Source: Methanobacterium veterum
GTDB taxonomy: Archaea; Methanobacteriota; Methanobacteria; Methanobacteriales; Methanobacteriaceae
Assembly (NCBI RefSeq): GCF_000745485.1
Contig: NZ_JQJK01000015.1
Span: forward strand, 156,931 to 220,930
Direction of reading: 5' to 3'
Length of the DNA: 64,000 nucleotides
In this document: positions 56,434 to 64,000 of the stretch, one piece after another
Layout of the letters: each line of letters starts with the position of its first letter
Position numbering within the stretch: the stretch's first letter is position 1
Translations under genes and position numbers: made by a program
The notes under the pieces: generated by a model
Told to the model about the DNA's origin: nothing
Databases searched by the model: none
The model's input: only the letters and a program-made list of their open reading frames with translations

Positions 56434-57795
56434 TCATTTAACCAGGGGATATCCCGCTGCTTTCCATGCACTTATACTGCCTAAAACATTAGCAACTTTT
56501 TTATATCTGTTATTTTTCAATATACTGGCTGCTATGCTGGCTCTATTTCCAGTATCGCAGTATACAACAATATATTTATCTTTGGGAACTTCATCAAGGC
56601 AGTACTGCAGGTCTCCGACGTAGATATGGTAGGCACCATCAATATATCCGTCTTCCCATTCTCTGGACTCTCTCACATCAAGAATGAATATTGAATCATC
56701 ATCTTGGCGCTCTTTTAATTCATGTACAGACCAGATATCAACTGTTTCTATTTCTTCTCCTTTTGTGTACCAGCTGGTAAATCCACCCGCCAAGTATCCA
56801 AATATGTTATCGTATCCAAGCCTTATGAGGTATCTCAAAATTTGATCCATGTACTCATTATTCTCGTCAATTATGGTAATTGGGTCTTCATAATTAAGCG
56901 TCCATCCCGCAAAATAGGTCAGGCCGTATTTCCAGATGTTTAATGTGTTGGGGATATGCCCGCCTGCATAACTTGCAGCCATTCTAACGTCTACAGCCTG
57001 GGTGTCTTTCATGTGTTTTTTAAATTCACTTAGGTTTAATGGATGAGGATATGGAAGTCTGCAGAGGATAGGGGCTCCATTTTTATTATATTCGACCATT
57101 TTATCAAAATAAGGTGCCTTAACCATTTTTTCATTTAATTTAAACTTAATAAACTCCTCTTTATTCATTTGGAGGGCATGATTGGTTTTCTTTTCATACC
57201 CTATTGTTGTAAATTCACTTTCACGGATATCTGCCCCGCATACAGAACCAGATCCATGTGCTGGATAAACAAGAATATGGTCACCTAAAAGAAGGATCTT
57301 TTGATGGAGGCTGTCATAAAGTTTCCCTGCCATTTCATACACTTTTTCCTCACCGTAAAGGTCAGTTCTTCCAACTTCACCTGCAAAAAGGGCATCACCT
57401 GTAAAGATCATATATGCATCATCAGACACTTCTTTATCTGTGAGCACGATTGATATGCTCTCATCGGTATGTCCTGGTGTTTCAAGAATTTCTAATTCAA
57501 CAGAGCCTATGTTAAACTTTTCCCCTTCACTTACAGGATTTCCATAGGCAAAATCTAAATTCTTACCGTGATATATTTTGGCATTTACTCTTTTTGAAAG
57601 TTCAAGTGAACCAATTACATAATCTTCATTACAGTGAGTTTCAAATATGTGAGTTATTTCCATATCATGTTTTTTTGAATAGCCTACATATGAGTCACAG
57701 TCTCTCCTGGGATCTATAACTGCAGCTTCTCCTTTTGATCCTATAAAATAGGATTTATGTGCTATTCCTTCGCTTTTGATTATTTCAAATATCAT
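56434..57795 (-). CDS. MBL-fold / double rhodanese protein (persulfide dioxygenase-like) with altered metal motif
   Basis: 453 residues: metallo-beta-lactamase domain (1 to about 245), an inactive rhodanese domain (about 255-355) and an active-type rhodanese domain with Cys413 in VVYCDTGNRAS. In the usual HxHxDH motif the sequence is His54-Cys-Asn56-Glu-Asp58-Tyr59, so two ligands are replaced. His109 (ETPGHTDES), Asp134 (FTGDALF) and His180 (VYPAHGSG) remain. ETHE1-type persulfide dioxygenases need only the equivalents of His54, His109 and Asp134 for mononuclear iron, so activity on persulfides is still possible. Likely role: sulfane-sulfur handling or detoxification. No signal peptide. Confidence 0.82.
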   Translation of the reverse strand: MIFEIIKSEGIAHKSYFIGSKGEAAVIDPRRDCDSYVGYSKKHDMEITHIFETHCNEDYVIGSLELSKRVNAKIYHGKNLDFAYGNPVSEGEKFNIGSVELEILETPGHTDESISIVLTDKEVSDDAYMIFTGDALFAGEVGRTDLYGEEKVYEMAGKLYDSLHQKILLLGDHILVYPAHGSGSVCGADIRESEFTTIGYEKKTNHALQMNKEEFIKFKLNEKMVKAPYFDKMVEYNKNGAPILCRLPYPHPLNLSEFKKHMKDTQAVDVRMAASYAGGHIPNTLNIWKYGLTYFAGWTLNYEDPITIIDENNEYMDQILRYLIRLGYDNIFGYLAGGFTSWYTKGEEIETVDIWSVHELKERQDDDSIFILDVRESREWEDGYIDGAYHIYVGDLQYCLDEVPKDKYIVVYCDTGNRASIAASILKNNRYKKVANVLGSISAWKAAGYPLVK

Positions 57796-58099
57796 ATTCT
57801 CATCCTGACATATTTTTCAATATATGGCTTCCAATAATTTAGCGAATTTAACTAGTTCAGCTATAATGCAGTTTAATTTGCATCATTTTCATTGAATTCA
57901 CGTATTTTATGTATGATTGTATTATATTTTTATAATAAAAAATATATATAATTTATGCAGTTGTTTTAAAGATATTAACTCGGAAAATGAGAAGAGTGAA
58001 TTAATTAGTCATTTGTGTGGCTAAAATTAAATTATATGATAATTCGGGTGTTTAATGTGAAAATTAACACATTTTTACATTTTATTGATTTAACATTTC
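57796..58099. other. Intergenic region, no gene seen
   Basis: About 300 AT-rich bases upstream of the MBL-rhodanese gene and behind the small membrane protein gene. It should contain the MBL-rhodanese promoter. A TATATATAATTTAT stretch at about 57943-57956 is TATA-like but far from the start. Nothing else recognised. Confidence 0.35.
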
Positions 58100-58306
58100 C
58101 TATTTTTTAAATAAAATAGTTGAGATCCGGCTTATTAGAGTTAGTACTGAAGCGGTTAAAAATGCAAAACCTGTTAAAAAGAATATAAACGTCACAAAGA
58201 TTGTAATTATGTCTATAATTCCTAAATTTTCATTTAAACCTTTAATAAAAATTAGCAGTCCTGCAGCCAGGAAAATAGTTAATATTATTTTAGAGTCATT
58301 ATTCAT
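58100..58306 (-). CDS. Small two-helix membrane protein
   Basis: 68 residues with two hydrophobic helices (about 7-22 and 31-58) and a basic C-terminal end (LFKK). Start ATG 58306 lacks a clear ribosome-binding site, with TATATATG-like sequence nearby, so a leaderless mRNA is possible. No family recognised. Its codon use and length are compatible with a real gene, but a chance frame in AT-rich DNA cannot be excluded. Confidence 0.5.
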   Translation of the reverse strand: MNNDSKIILTIFLAAGLLIFIKGLNENLGIIDIITIFVTFIFFLTGFAFLTASVLTLISRISTILFKK

Positions 58307-58589
58307 CTGTAGTATATATGTATTATGAAATTATTAAATATTATTACATAGTTTTATTATTTTAAATATATTTACTAAGTTAAGATACGGTCTCTAAATT
58401 TCTGTTGGCAGTTTTTCAAAAAAGAATAAGTTAATTTGATGATACTACTTACATATTTTGATTTTTATACTTCAATAATGCAGTTATTTCCTTTTATTTA
58501 AGTAGTCCACTGAAATAAGACTTAAAAATATATATCTTTTCAAAAACAAATTATAATAATGTTTATAATCTGTTTAATGTAATCATACT

Positions 58590-58612
58590 TTTGACGCATT
58601 TTTACAGTCAAA
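58590..58612 (+). promoter_or_regulatory. Inverted repeat upstream of the ABC exporter
   Basis: TTTGAC (58590-58595) and GTCAAA (58607-58612) form an inverted repeat with an 11-base spacer, about 25 bases before the ATG of the ATP-binding gene and next to its GGGGGA ribosome-binding site (58626-58631). A possible operator; the rest of 58307-58636 is AT-rich and holds no gene. Confidence 0.4.
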
Positions 58613-58636
58613 CAGGACAAACTGCTGGGGGATATT

Positions 58637-59581
58637 ATGGGAAATGTTATAGAAACTACAGATATCACTAAACGATATGATGATTTCATTGCTGTGAATT
58701 CCATTAATCTGGAAGTTCCTAGAAATACGGTATATGGCGTGTTAGGACCTAATGGTGCTGGAAAAACTACACTTATATCTATGTTATGTACAATACTGCG
58801 CCCCACATCAGGAACTGCAACTGTAAATGGTTATGACATAGTAAAACAGGCTAAAGAAGTTAGGGAATCTATAGGGATAGTATTTCAATCCCGAGCTCTC
58901 GACGATATCTTGACTGGTAGAGAACATCTTGAAATGCACGCTTCTCTTTATGGAGTGCCTAGAGATGTTAGAGAAGAACGTATTGATGAAATTTTAGAAC
59001 TCATAGCTCTGGGAAAAAAAGTGGACGAATACATAAAAACATACTCTGGAGGAATGAAAAGGAGACTTGAAATTGGTAGGGGACTTATACATCATCCTAA
59101 AGTGCTTTTTTTAGATGAACCTACCCTTGGATTGGACCCTCAAACACGGGAAAATATTTGGGAGTATATTTACAATATGACTCAAACTCAGGATATTACT
59201 GTGCTTTTAACCACTCACTATATGGAAGAGGCAGATCAGCTGTGTGATGAAGTGGCCATCATAAATAAAGGGGAGATAATCACTGCAGATTCTCCAAGTA
59301 ACCTTAAAAGAGAATTAAAAGCAGATACTATAACTCTTAAAGTAAATGATCCTGAAAAATTTGTGGAAAAGGCTAACGAACTGAAATTTACCAGAGATGT
59401 TTTCTTTACAGACGGCGAAGTGAAAATGATGGTAGAGCGAGGCGAAAATTTAGTACCTGAGGTGGTAGAATTTGCAAGTTCCCACGATATTCATATAAAT
59501 TCGATAGAGGTGGAACACCCTAACCTGGAAGATGTTTTTATTAAATATACTGGTTCTAAAATAGTTGGGGAGGGAAGATAA
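58637..59581 (+). CDS. ABC transporter ATP-binding protein, DrrA-like
   Basis: 314 residues. Walker A GPNGAGKTT (37-45), Q-loop GIVFQSRALDD, signature SGGMKRRLE, Walker B VLFLDEPTLGLDP, switch His in LLTTHYMEEAD. The C-terminal regulatory extension of about 90 residues (SNLKRELKADTITLKV...HPNLEDVFIKYTG) is the DrrA/NodI type. It powers the permease encoded by the overlapping next gene (one-base overlap, TAATG). Drug or lipid export by family; substrate unknown. Confidence 0.92.
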   Translation: MGNVIETTDITKRYDDFIAVNSINLEVPRNTVYGVLGPNGAGKTTLISMLCTILRPTSGTATVNGYDIVKQAKEVRESIGIVFQSRALDDILTGREHLEMHASLYGVPRDVREERIDEILELIALGKKVDEYIKTYSGGMKRRLEIGRGLIHHPKVLFLDEPTLGLDPQTRENIWEYIYNMTQTQDITVLLTTHYMEEADQLCDEVAIINKGEIITADSPSNLKRELKADTITLKVNDPEKFVEKANELKFTRDVFFTDGEVKMMVERGENLVPEVVEFASSHDIHINSIEVEHPNLEDVFIKYTGSKIVGEGR

Positions 59582-60345
59582 TGCCTGAACTGGAAGGAAT
59601 ATATACCATCTGGCTTAGGGAAACTAAAAGATACGTCAGGTACCGCTCAAGAATTTTGACTTCAGTAGTAACTCCTCTCTTATGGCTTTTGATATTTGGA
59701 ACTGGTTTAGGCTCTGCGATACGCTTTGGAGGAATTCCTGGTGGATATCAGGCTTTCATTTATCCAGGCATCATTGGGCAGACAATTTTGTTTACCACTA
59801 TATTTTCGGGATTATCTGTAATCATGGATCGGCAGTATGGGTTCTTAAAAGAGATAATGGTAGCTCCAATATCTCGTCCATCAATCGTACTGGGTAAATC
59901 ACTGGGTATCGGCACAGCGGCATTGATTCAGGGAGTTATTTTATTACTGCTTTCATTTGTAGTCGGAGTTCAAATGACAGTCGTTGCATTCATAATCAGT
60001 ATTGTGCTGATAATTATTATATCGCTGGGATTTGCAGGTTTAGGATTGTTAATTGCGTCCTTAACTGACAGCATGGAAGGATTTAACCTGATAATGAGTT
60101 TCATTGTGCTGCCAATATTTCTATTAAGCGGGGCTCTTTTCCCTGTTACAGGGCTTCCTACATGGCTCCAATTTGCAGTATACTTAGATCCTCTTACATA
60201 TGGAGTTGATGCACTTAGAAGTGTTATTTTAAATCAGTCTGCACTTCCTCTGGAGCTCAGCACACTGGTCATATCTGCATTTGCACTGTTGATGATTTTC
60301 GTGTCTGCTTACATGTTTACCAAAAGAGAACAGGGACTGATGTAA
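59581..60345 (+). CDS. ABC-2 type permease, DrrB-like
   Basis: 254 residues with six hydrophobic helices (about 26-46, 62-84, 107-135, 139-165, 170-190, 224-245). The ABC-2 signature is visible in FIVLPIFLLSGALFPVTGLP near residue 175 and YLDPLTYGVDALR near 202. It pairs with the ATPase just upstream, with start and stop overlapping, to form an exporter of two subunits each. No accessory protein is present. Confidence 0.92.
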   Translation: MPELEGIYTIWLRETKRYVRYRSRILTSVVTPLLWLLIFGTGLGSAIRFGGIPGGYQAFIYPGIIGQTILFTTIFSGLSVIMDRQYGFLKEIMVAPISRPSIVLGKSLGIGTAALIQGVILLLLSFVVGVQMTVVAFIISIVLIIIISLGFAGLGLLIASLTDSMEGFNLIMSFIVLPIFLLSGALFPVTGLPTWLQFAVYLDPLTYGVDALRSVILNQSALPLELSTLVISAFALLMIFVSAYMFTKREQGLM

Positions 60346-60378
60346 TTATCAATTAAAAATAGCGTATAATTAATGGGA

Positions 60379-60843
60379 TTATTCCCCTTTCCATTTTTTT
60401 AATAATTCCATGGTGCGCATTAGTTTTTCTTTTTGTTTTTTAAAGGGATTATCTCCGTATTCCTTAACAATCATGGGTTCATACTCATTTTTTGAATTAT
60501 TTGAGCCTTTCTCTCTGGCAGCTTCCATAGCATGGTTTATTTTGTAATTAAGATCTCTTTTTAAATGTTCCTTTTCTTTACGCTCTTTATTTTCTTTTAA
60601 CATTTCCATCTGGAGAGTTACAAGATTTTTTTTATTAACTGAGTAGAATATTCCCTTTCCATCAGATTCTTCTACCTTATCGTCTGCAATATATGAATTT
60701 TGCGGCTCTCCGTACATGTATTCTTCAATTGTATTGAAATACTGGAGTTCATTACCGCACTCACATGTATGAAAATCATTCATTTCACTTCTATCGTTAA
60801 TTTCATAGTAGAGATTACATTTATCGCAGATTAAATAAGGCAT
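60379..60843 (-). CDS. Zinc-ribbon and coiled-coil protein
   Basis: 154 residues. The N-terminal ribbon has CDKCNLYYEI and, about 20 residues later, HTCECGNEL (four Cys, zinc). Residues about 75-150 are strongly charged and helical (KENKERKEKEHLKRDLNYK, KKQKEKLMRTMELLKKW), a coiled-coil pattern. This type is common in Methanobacterium genomes, without known role. ATG at 60843 follows AAGGGTGTCATT. It converges with the ABC permease gene. Confidence 0.72.
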   Translation of the reverse strand: MPYLICDKCNLYYEINDRSEMNDFHTCECGNELQYFNTIEEYMYGEPQNSYIADDKVEESDGKGIFYSVNKKNLVTLQMEMLKENKERKEKEHLKRDLNYKINHAMEAAREKGSNNSKNEYEPMIVKEYGDNPFKKQKEKLMRTMELLKKWKGE

Positions 60844-60959
60844 AATGACACCCTTTTGAGTAGATCGTATTAATATTATAATCTAATTAATAAAAAGGTG
60901 TCTATATTTAAATTAGATAACTGGAAATGATATGAAAATAAAATATAACGTTGATATCG

Positions 60960-61457
60960 ATGAAAACTTCACAGTTACTTTTGAAGCTTAAAGAATGTAT
61001 GGAAAAATACAAACCGAAAATGGAGGATAGTGGAGAAGAAGATTCTCTAAATCAAATTATGTCCAGATACAATTTGGAAAATTTCAATGAGATATTAAAC
61101 TCATCATGCAACGGATTGGACGAAGAAGTTGATGCAGAAGAATTAAAAGACCTTCAAAACAGGATTGATCATTATTTTAGTTTATATACACCAGATGATA
61201 AAGATTTTAAAGAATTTATCAAGGCAATATCTATATATTTGATTTTTATTGCAAAAAAGCCGTTACATCCTCCAGGAATTGTATTTTCAAATGGTGCTTT
61301 CAAAATCTCAGATTTTGAGAGCCTTCAAACACAACCAAAGGTTATGACGGAAGGGGTATATGAAAAAGAAGGTGTTTATTACTGTACTGGAAAGCGTATT
61401 TTTATTAATGATAAGCTGTCGTTATGTAAATATTGTGTTTGTAAGGGAATAGATTAG
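60960..61457 (+). CDS. DUF2115 (UPF0305) family protein
   Basis: 165 residues. Helical N-terminal part, then the family's conserved block FIKAISIYLIFIAKKPLHPP, and the Cys-rich end YYCTGKRIFINDKLSLCKYCVC, probably a metal site. Methanogen-specific family of unknown function. ATG 60960 is used; a TTG at 60951 would add three residues. Neither has a ribosome-binding site, and a short overlapping frame starts at 60931 in another phase, so the start is uncertain. Confidence 0.78.
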   Translation: MKTSQLLLKLKECMEKYKPKMEDSGEEDSLNQIMSRYNLENFNEILNSSCNGLDEEVDAEELKDLQNRIDHYFSLYTPDDKDFKEFIKAISIYLIFIAKKPLHPPGIVFSNGAFKISDFESLQTQPKVMTEGVYEKEGVYYCTGKRIFINDKLSLCKYCVCKGID

Positions 61458-61465
61458 TTAGATCA

Positions 61466-61596
61466 TATTTTAGATTCAATTACTCATATGTTTTATCTTC
61501 AAATCAACCGCTCGGAAATTTGTGAATTTTTGGGTTGTTGATCAAAAAACAATTATTTTAGATTCAATTACTCACATGCCTTATCTTCAGATTCAA
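61466..61596. repeat. Imperfect 40-base direct repeat
   Basis: The segment 61466-61506 (ATTTTAGATTCAATTACTCA and on) recurs at 61555-61596 with about five changes. The second copy contains the 3' end of the ribbon-helix-helix gene (61568-61747), so the first copy is a duplicated gene tail lying just downstream of it. Between them is a short AT-rich spacer. This may mark a past duplication or deletion of a neighbouring copy. Confidence 0.6.
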
Positions 61597-61747
61597 TGTA
61601 CTCAAAACCTTCCTTTCTGCACCATTCGTAGAGAGCTTCTGTAGCTCCCCTTGAAAGACGCCCCTGCTTATCACCGTATTTAATTCTTGTAATTCTCCTA
61701 AATGCTATTTCTAACTCATCTGGAATACAAACCGTTATCGCGCCCAT
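61568..61747 (-). CDS. Small ribbon-helix-helix-like DNA-binding protein
   Basis: 59 residues: MGAITVCIPDELEIAFRRIT, then a helix with KQGRLSRGATEALYEWCRKE and a short acidic end. The beta-strand ITVCIPDELE followed by two helices is the ribbon-helix-helix (CopG/MetJ/Arc) pattern. ATG 61747 has a strong AGAGGAGA (61751-61758 on the plus strand reads tctcctct). Possibly an antitoxin-type or other regulator; no toxin gene lies next to it, though a lost neighbour is suggested by the duplicated 3' end downstream. Confidence 0.75.
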   Translation of the reverse strand: MGAITVCIPDELEIAFRRITRIKYGDKQGRLSRGATEALYEWCRKEGFEYIESEDKACE

Positions 61748-61871
61748 GAAAATCTCCTCTGTAACTTTGAATATACTATGTAATTAATAGCTAATAATTA
61801 AAGTTGTTTAATGTTGAATCAGCGTGTTGTATATTGGATTAGGTTACTGCAGAATATATGATGAATATAGA

Positions 61872-62837
61872 TTAGTCTCTAAATTCTGGTAAAATTTCCC
61901 TCTCGCAGAATTCTATGAAACCTGGCTGGTCTTTACCTACATGCTGAATACAGACATGATCAAAACCTGCATCAACATAGCTTTTAATCTCATCTATGTG
62001 GTCTTGAGGATCGCTGCTGCAGACCATTTGTTCAGCGAGAATATCTTCGTTAATTATTCCTCCAAGCTGTTCAAAATGGGATGGTGTTGACAAATCTCCA
62101 TTTAACTGGACTGTATTTGCTTTTATTGGCCAGTATTTGTAAGCTGTACGTTTTGCTTCATTGTCATCTTCTGCCCAACAGACTGCAGCCTCACCATAAC
62201 ATGGTTTGCCTTCTCCTCCAGATTCATTAAATTTTTTTGTTATGTTTTCTTCAGGAGACTGTGCTATTAATCCGTCGCCACTTGTCCCAGCTAATTCAGA
62301 TGCCATTTCTCCTTCTGCAGCTATATAAATTGGAGGTAATTCTTCAGGTTTGGTATAGACCTTTGCATTTTCAACCGTGTAATAACATCCATCATAATCC
62401 TGCAGTCCATTGCCTCCATTCCACAGGGTTCTAATTATATCTACAGCTTCTGCAAGCATGTCTATTCTTGTAGGGGTTGGGGGCCATTCATCGCCTAAAA
62501 TATGTTCATTTAAATTTTCTCCAGAACCTACTCCCAGCATAAATCTTCCTGGAAGCATTGATGCGGCCGTAGCTGCAGCTTGAGCAATAATTGCAGGATG
62601 TATTCTAAATGTGGGGCAGGTAACCCCTGTTGCAACAGGTATGCTTTCTGTTGCCTGGGATATACCTCCAAGTGTACCCCAGACAAAAGGGCTGTTCCCT
62701 TCTTTATTTATCCAGGGGTGATAATGATCTGAAATCATCGCAAAATCAAATCCCGCATCTTCTGCTCTTTTAGCATTATGCACTAATTCTAATGGGGGGT
62801 ATTTTTCACTACCCAGTTTATAACCGATCTCAACCAT
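61872..62837 (-). CDS. F420-dependent luciferase-like oxidoreductase (G6PDH-family type)
   Basis: 321 residues, luciferase-like TIM barrel. Typical motifs are MVEIGYKLGSEKYPP at the start, FAMISDHYHPWI near residue 35, VATGVTCPTFRIHPAIIAQA near 73, FMLGVGSGENLNEHI near 105 and the C-terminal DAGFDHVCIQHVGKDQPGF. This group includes F420-dependent glucose-6-phosphate dehydrogenase and methanogen relatives; the real substrate cannot be told (secondary alcohol or sugar phosphate). ATG 62837 is preceded by GGAGGAGATATACT, an excellent ribosome-binding site, so longer frames are not used. Confidence 0.87.
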   Translation of the reverse strand: MVEIGYKLGSEKYPPLELVHNAKRAEDAGFDFAMISDHYHPWINKEGNSPFVWGTLGGISQATESIPVATGVTCPTFRIHPAIIAQAAATAASMLPGRFMLGVGSGENLNEHILGDEWPPTPTRIDMLAEAVDIIRTLWNGGNGLQDYDGCYYTVENAKVYTKPEELPPIYIAAEGEMASELAGTSGDGLIAQSPEENITKKFNESGGEGKPCYGEAAVCWAEDDNEAKRTAYKYWPIKANTVQLNGDLSTPSHFEQLGGIINEDILAEQMVCSSDPQDHIDEIKSYVDAGFDHVCIQHVGKDQPGFIEFCEREILPEFRD

Positions 62838-63370
62838 AGTATATCTCCTCCACATTTTTAAGTTTTAATAATTTTATATAAAATAGTAATACTTATTCAT
62901 GGAGTAGTATTTATTTTTTTCAAACACGTTTTGAAAATGAGCTCAATATTGGGTTGGTATATTTCTATTTAAAAAAACATTTTAGTGTTAATTAAGCTAT
63001 ATGTAATACATTCCAGATTTAGTTAAATTTACTTTTTTTTGAAAAAATCCTGATTTTGTATAGTTACATATGGCTCAAATGGTTGAAATAGGTACATCTT
63101 GAACATTTTGAATTTTAATTTTTATTAATTAGGCATATAGTGGGTTTATTCGGGTTAATTCTAAATTTTTAAGTTTAATGGAATTTAATTGGAATGAATT
63201 TTGTTTTTTATCTTAAAATATTAAGTTTTCATTAAATTGCAGTAGAAAATTTTTAAATTTTAATATTTGAAAGGGGTAGTTATAATAAATAATATAAATA
63301 TAATAATTAGTACTACAAGGGGTATGCTGAAGGTTTGAAAACAAATTTTCTAAATTTGAAGTGAATTAAA
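62838..63370. other. AT-rich intergenic region, divergent promoters
   Basis: About 530 bases between the divergent F420 oxidoreductase gene and the small zinc-ribbon gene. TATA-like stretches near 62870 (minus direction) and at about 63286-63303 (plus direction; TAAATAATATAAATATAA) are probably the promoters. No gene, repeat array or RNA structure recognised. Confidence 0.4.
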
Positions 63371-63511
63371 ATGGTCCAATGTCCGGTATGTGAAGATACA
63401 GAAAAAATTCGTTATATGGCAAGTTACTTAACTGAGTTTTGTGTTGAAGTTCAATTTATCTGTGGTAACTGTGGAAATGTCTTTAGAGAAACAGTAGATG
63501 CTGATGAGTGA
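63371..63511 (+). CDS. Small zinc-ribbon protein
   Basis: 46 residues with CPVCEDTEKIRYM at the start and, 27 residues later, CGNCGNVFRETVDADE: two CxxC pairs forming one zinc ribbon, much like the ribbon of archaeal transcription-factor and rubredoxin-like small proteins. Start ATG behind TTGAAGTGAATTAAA (weak site). The next gene begins 36 bases on and may share the transcript. Function unknown. Confidence 0.65.
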   Translation: MVQCPVCEDTEKIRYMASYLTEFCVEVQFICGNCGNVFRETVDADE

Positions 63512-63547
63512 TTTTTTTACTATCCAATTCATTGGAGAGGATATTAA

Positions 63548-63819
63548 ATGGGTTTGGGGGCTGTAATTGAAGGATTTATTATTGCAGTTATAATAACCAT
63601 ATTTTAGCTGTTATTGGGGTTAAATCAGTTTTTGAATTACTCATTTCTGTTGTATGTTTTCTAATTGTGGGAATTTTGGTAGGTTATATCGTGTATGGTG
63701 GAATTATTGACGGAATAGTTAATGGGGCATTTAATCGCTCGAAAATCCAAGCATGCAAACACAATGTTTTTGATTGTTTCGTTAAATTTAGTTCGCCATA
63801 CAATAGTATAGCGAAGTAG
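63548..63819 (+). pseudogene. Small DUF5518-like membrane protein, apparent one-base deletion
   Basis: ATG 63548 follows GGAGAGG. The frame reads MGLGAVIEGFIIAVIITIF, then a TAG at 63605. One extra T in the run at 63602-63605 would continue it as LAVIGVKSVFELLISVVC, a second helix (FLIVGILVGYIVYGG) and GIIDGIVNGAFNRS, ending at a stop at 63817-63819. The Gly-rich helix-turn-helix end is like small DUF5518 proteins. The last 25 residues are polar and unlike the family, so the 3' end may also be altered. Either a frameshifted gene or a base error in a T-run. Confidence 0.55.
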
Positions 63820-64000
63820 AATATATTTCGTCAAATTTTTCTATCAAATTCCAAAAAATTTGTTAAAATATTATGTATTTGATATTGATAGTTTGAAATT
63901 CGAACTTTGTGCAATAAATTCTAGAAAGTTTGTTAATCTACAGTTTGCGCGTATAGTATGCGTTGGTTTGAAAAGAAATTTTCGGCCGTGACGCTTATAA

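Noticed and set aside
63820..64000. Possible insertion-sequence end or repeat at the window edge
   Set aside because: Short inverted words are present (for example CAAATTTT...AAAATTTG), but no transposase, clear terminal repeat or target duplication can be shown before the window ends.

Overview
The window is about 64 kb of AT-rich archaeal DNA. It most likely comes from a methanogen of the Methanobacteriales, close to Methanobacterium. Pointers to this are MfnA (methanofuran pathway), an archaeal Trm56 tRNA methylase, a CbiZ-CobZ fusion beside CobS, stand-alone PycB, an archaeal nif operon with nifI1/nifI2 between nifH and nifD and a GGAA-N6-TTCC (NrpR-type) operator, an F420-type luciferase-like oxidoreductase, DUF2769, DUF5518 and DUF2115 proteins, and a very large beta-helix adhesin-like protein. 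No rRNA, tRNA, CRISPR array, transposase or prophage gene was recognised.

Layout. 1-1.2 kb: 3' part of mfnA and the fumarase beta subunit. 1.7-17.1 kb: an accessory locus with a 3020-residue secreted beta-helix protein, four tandem TPR genes, an unsecreted orphan copy of the big protein's conserved C-terminal module carrying a different C-terminal tip, a polytopic membrane protein directly behind it, and a second fragment of the same C-terminal region. 17.1-20.2 kb (minus): cbiZ-cobZ, cobS, trm56, upp. 20.3-29.6 kb: a PII-like protein, a small secreted protein, a receiver protein plus the remnant of another, queC, larC, a methyltransferase, pycB and a GT-C-like membrane protein. 30.0-38.1 kb: nifH-I1-I2-D-K-E-N-X and two small ferredoxins, followed by a molybdopterin oxidoreductase (38.2-40.2 kb). 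40.4-64 kb: a cytosolic papain-like protease, inositol-phosphate synthase, several small membrane and Cys-rich proteins, a PadR/GyrI-like stress cassette, AlkD, a MoxR/VWA pair, a GalT-like protein with an MBL-rhodanese protein, an ABC exporter, a ribbon-helix-helix protein, an F420 oxidoreductase and two small genes at the end.

The most unusual region is 1.7-17.1 kb. Its arrangement is a giant secreted repeat protein with a conserved pre-tip module and a replaceable tip, a small gene immediately downstream, and orphan module+tip+neighbour cassettes with no secretion signal. This is the layout of bacterial polymorphic toxin/immunity loci. I infer, but cannot prove, that it is an archaeal polymorphic effector locus.

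Several genes carry single-base lesions: nifD has an in-frame TGA at codon 24, one TPR gene has ATA where its paralogs have ATG, and an amidohydrolase, a small secreted protein and a small membrane protein each appear to lack one base. These may be real mutations or sequencing errors, and raw reads would decide.
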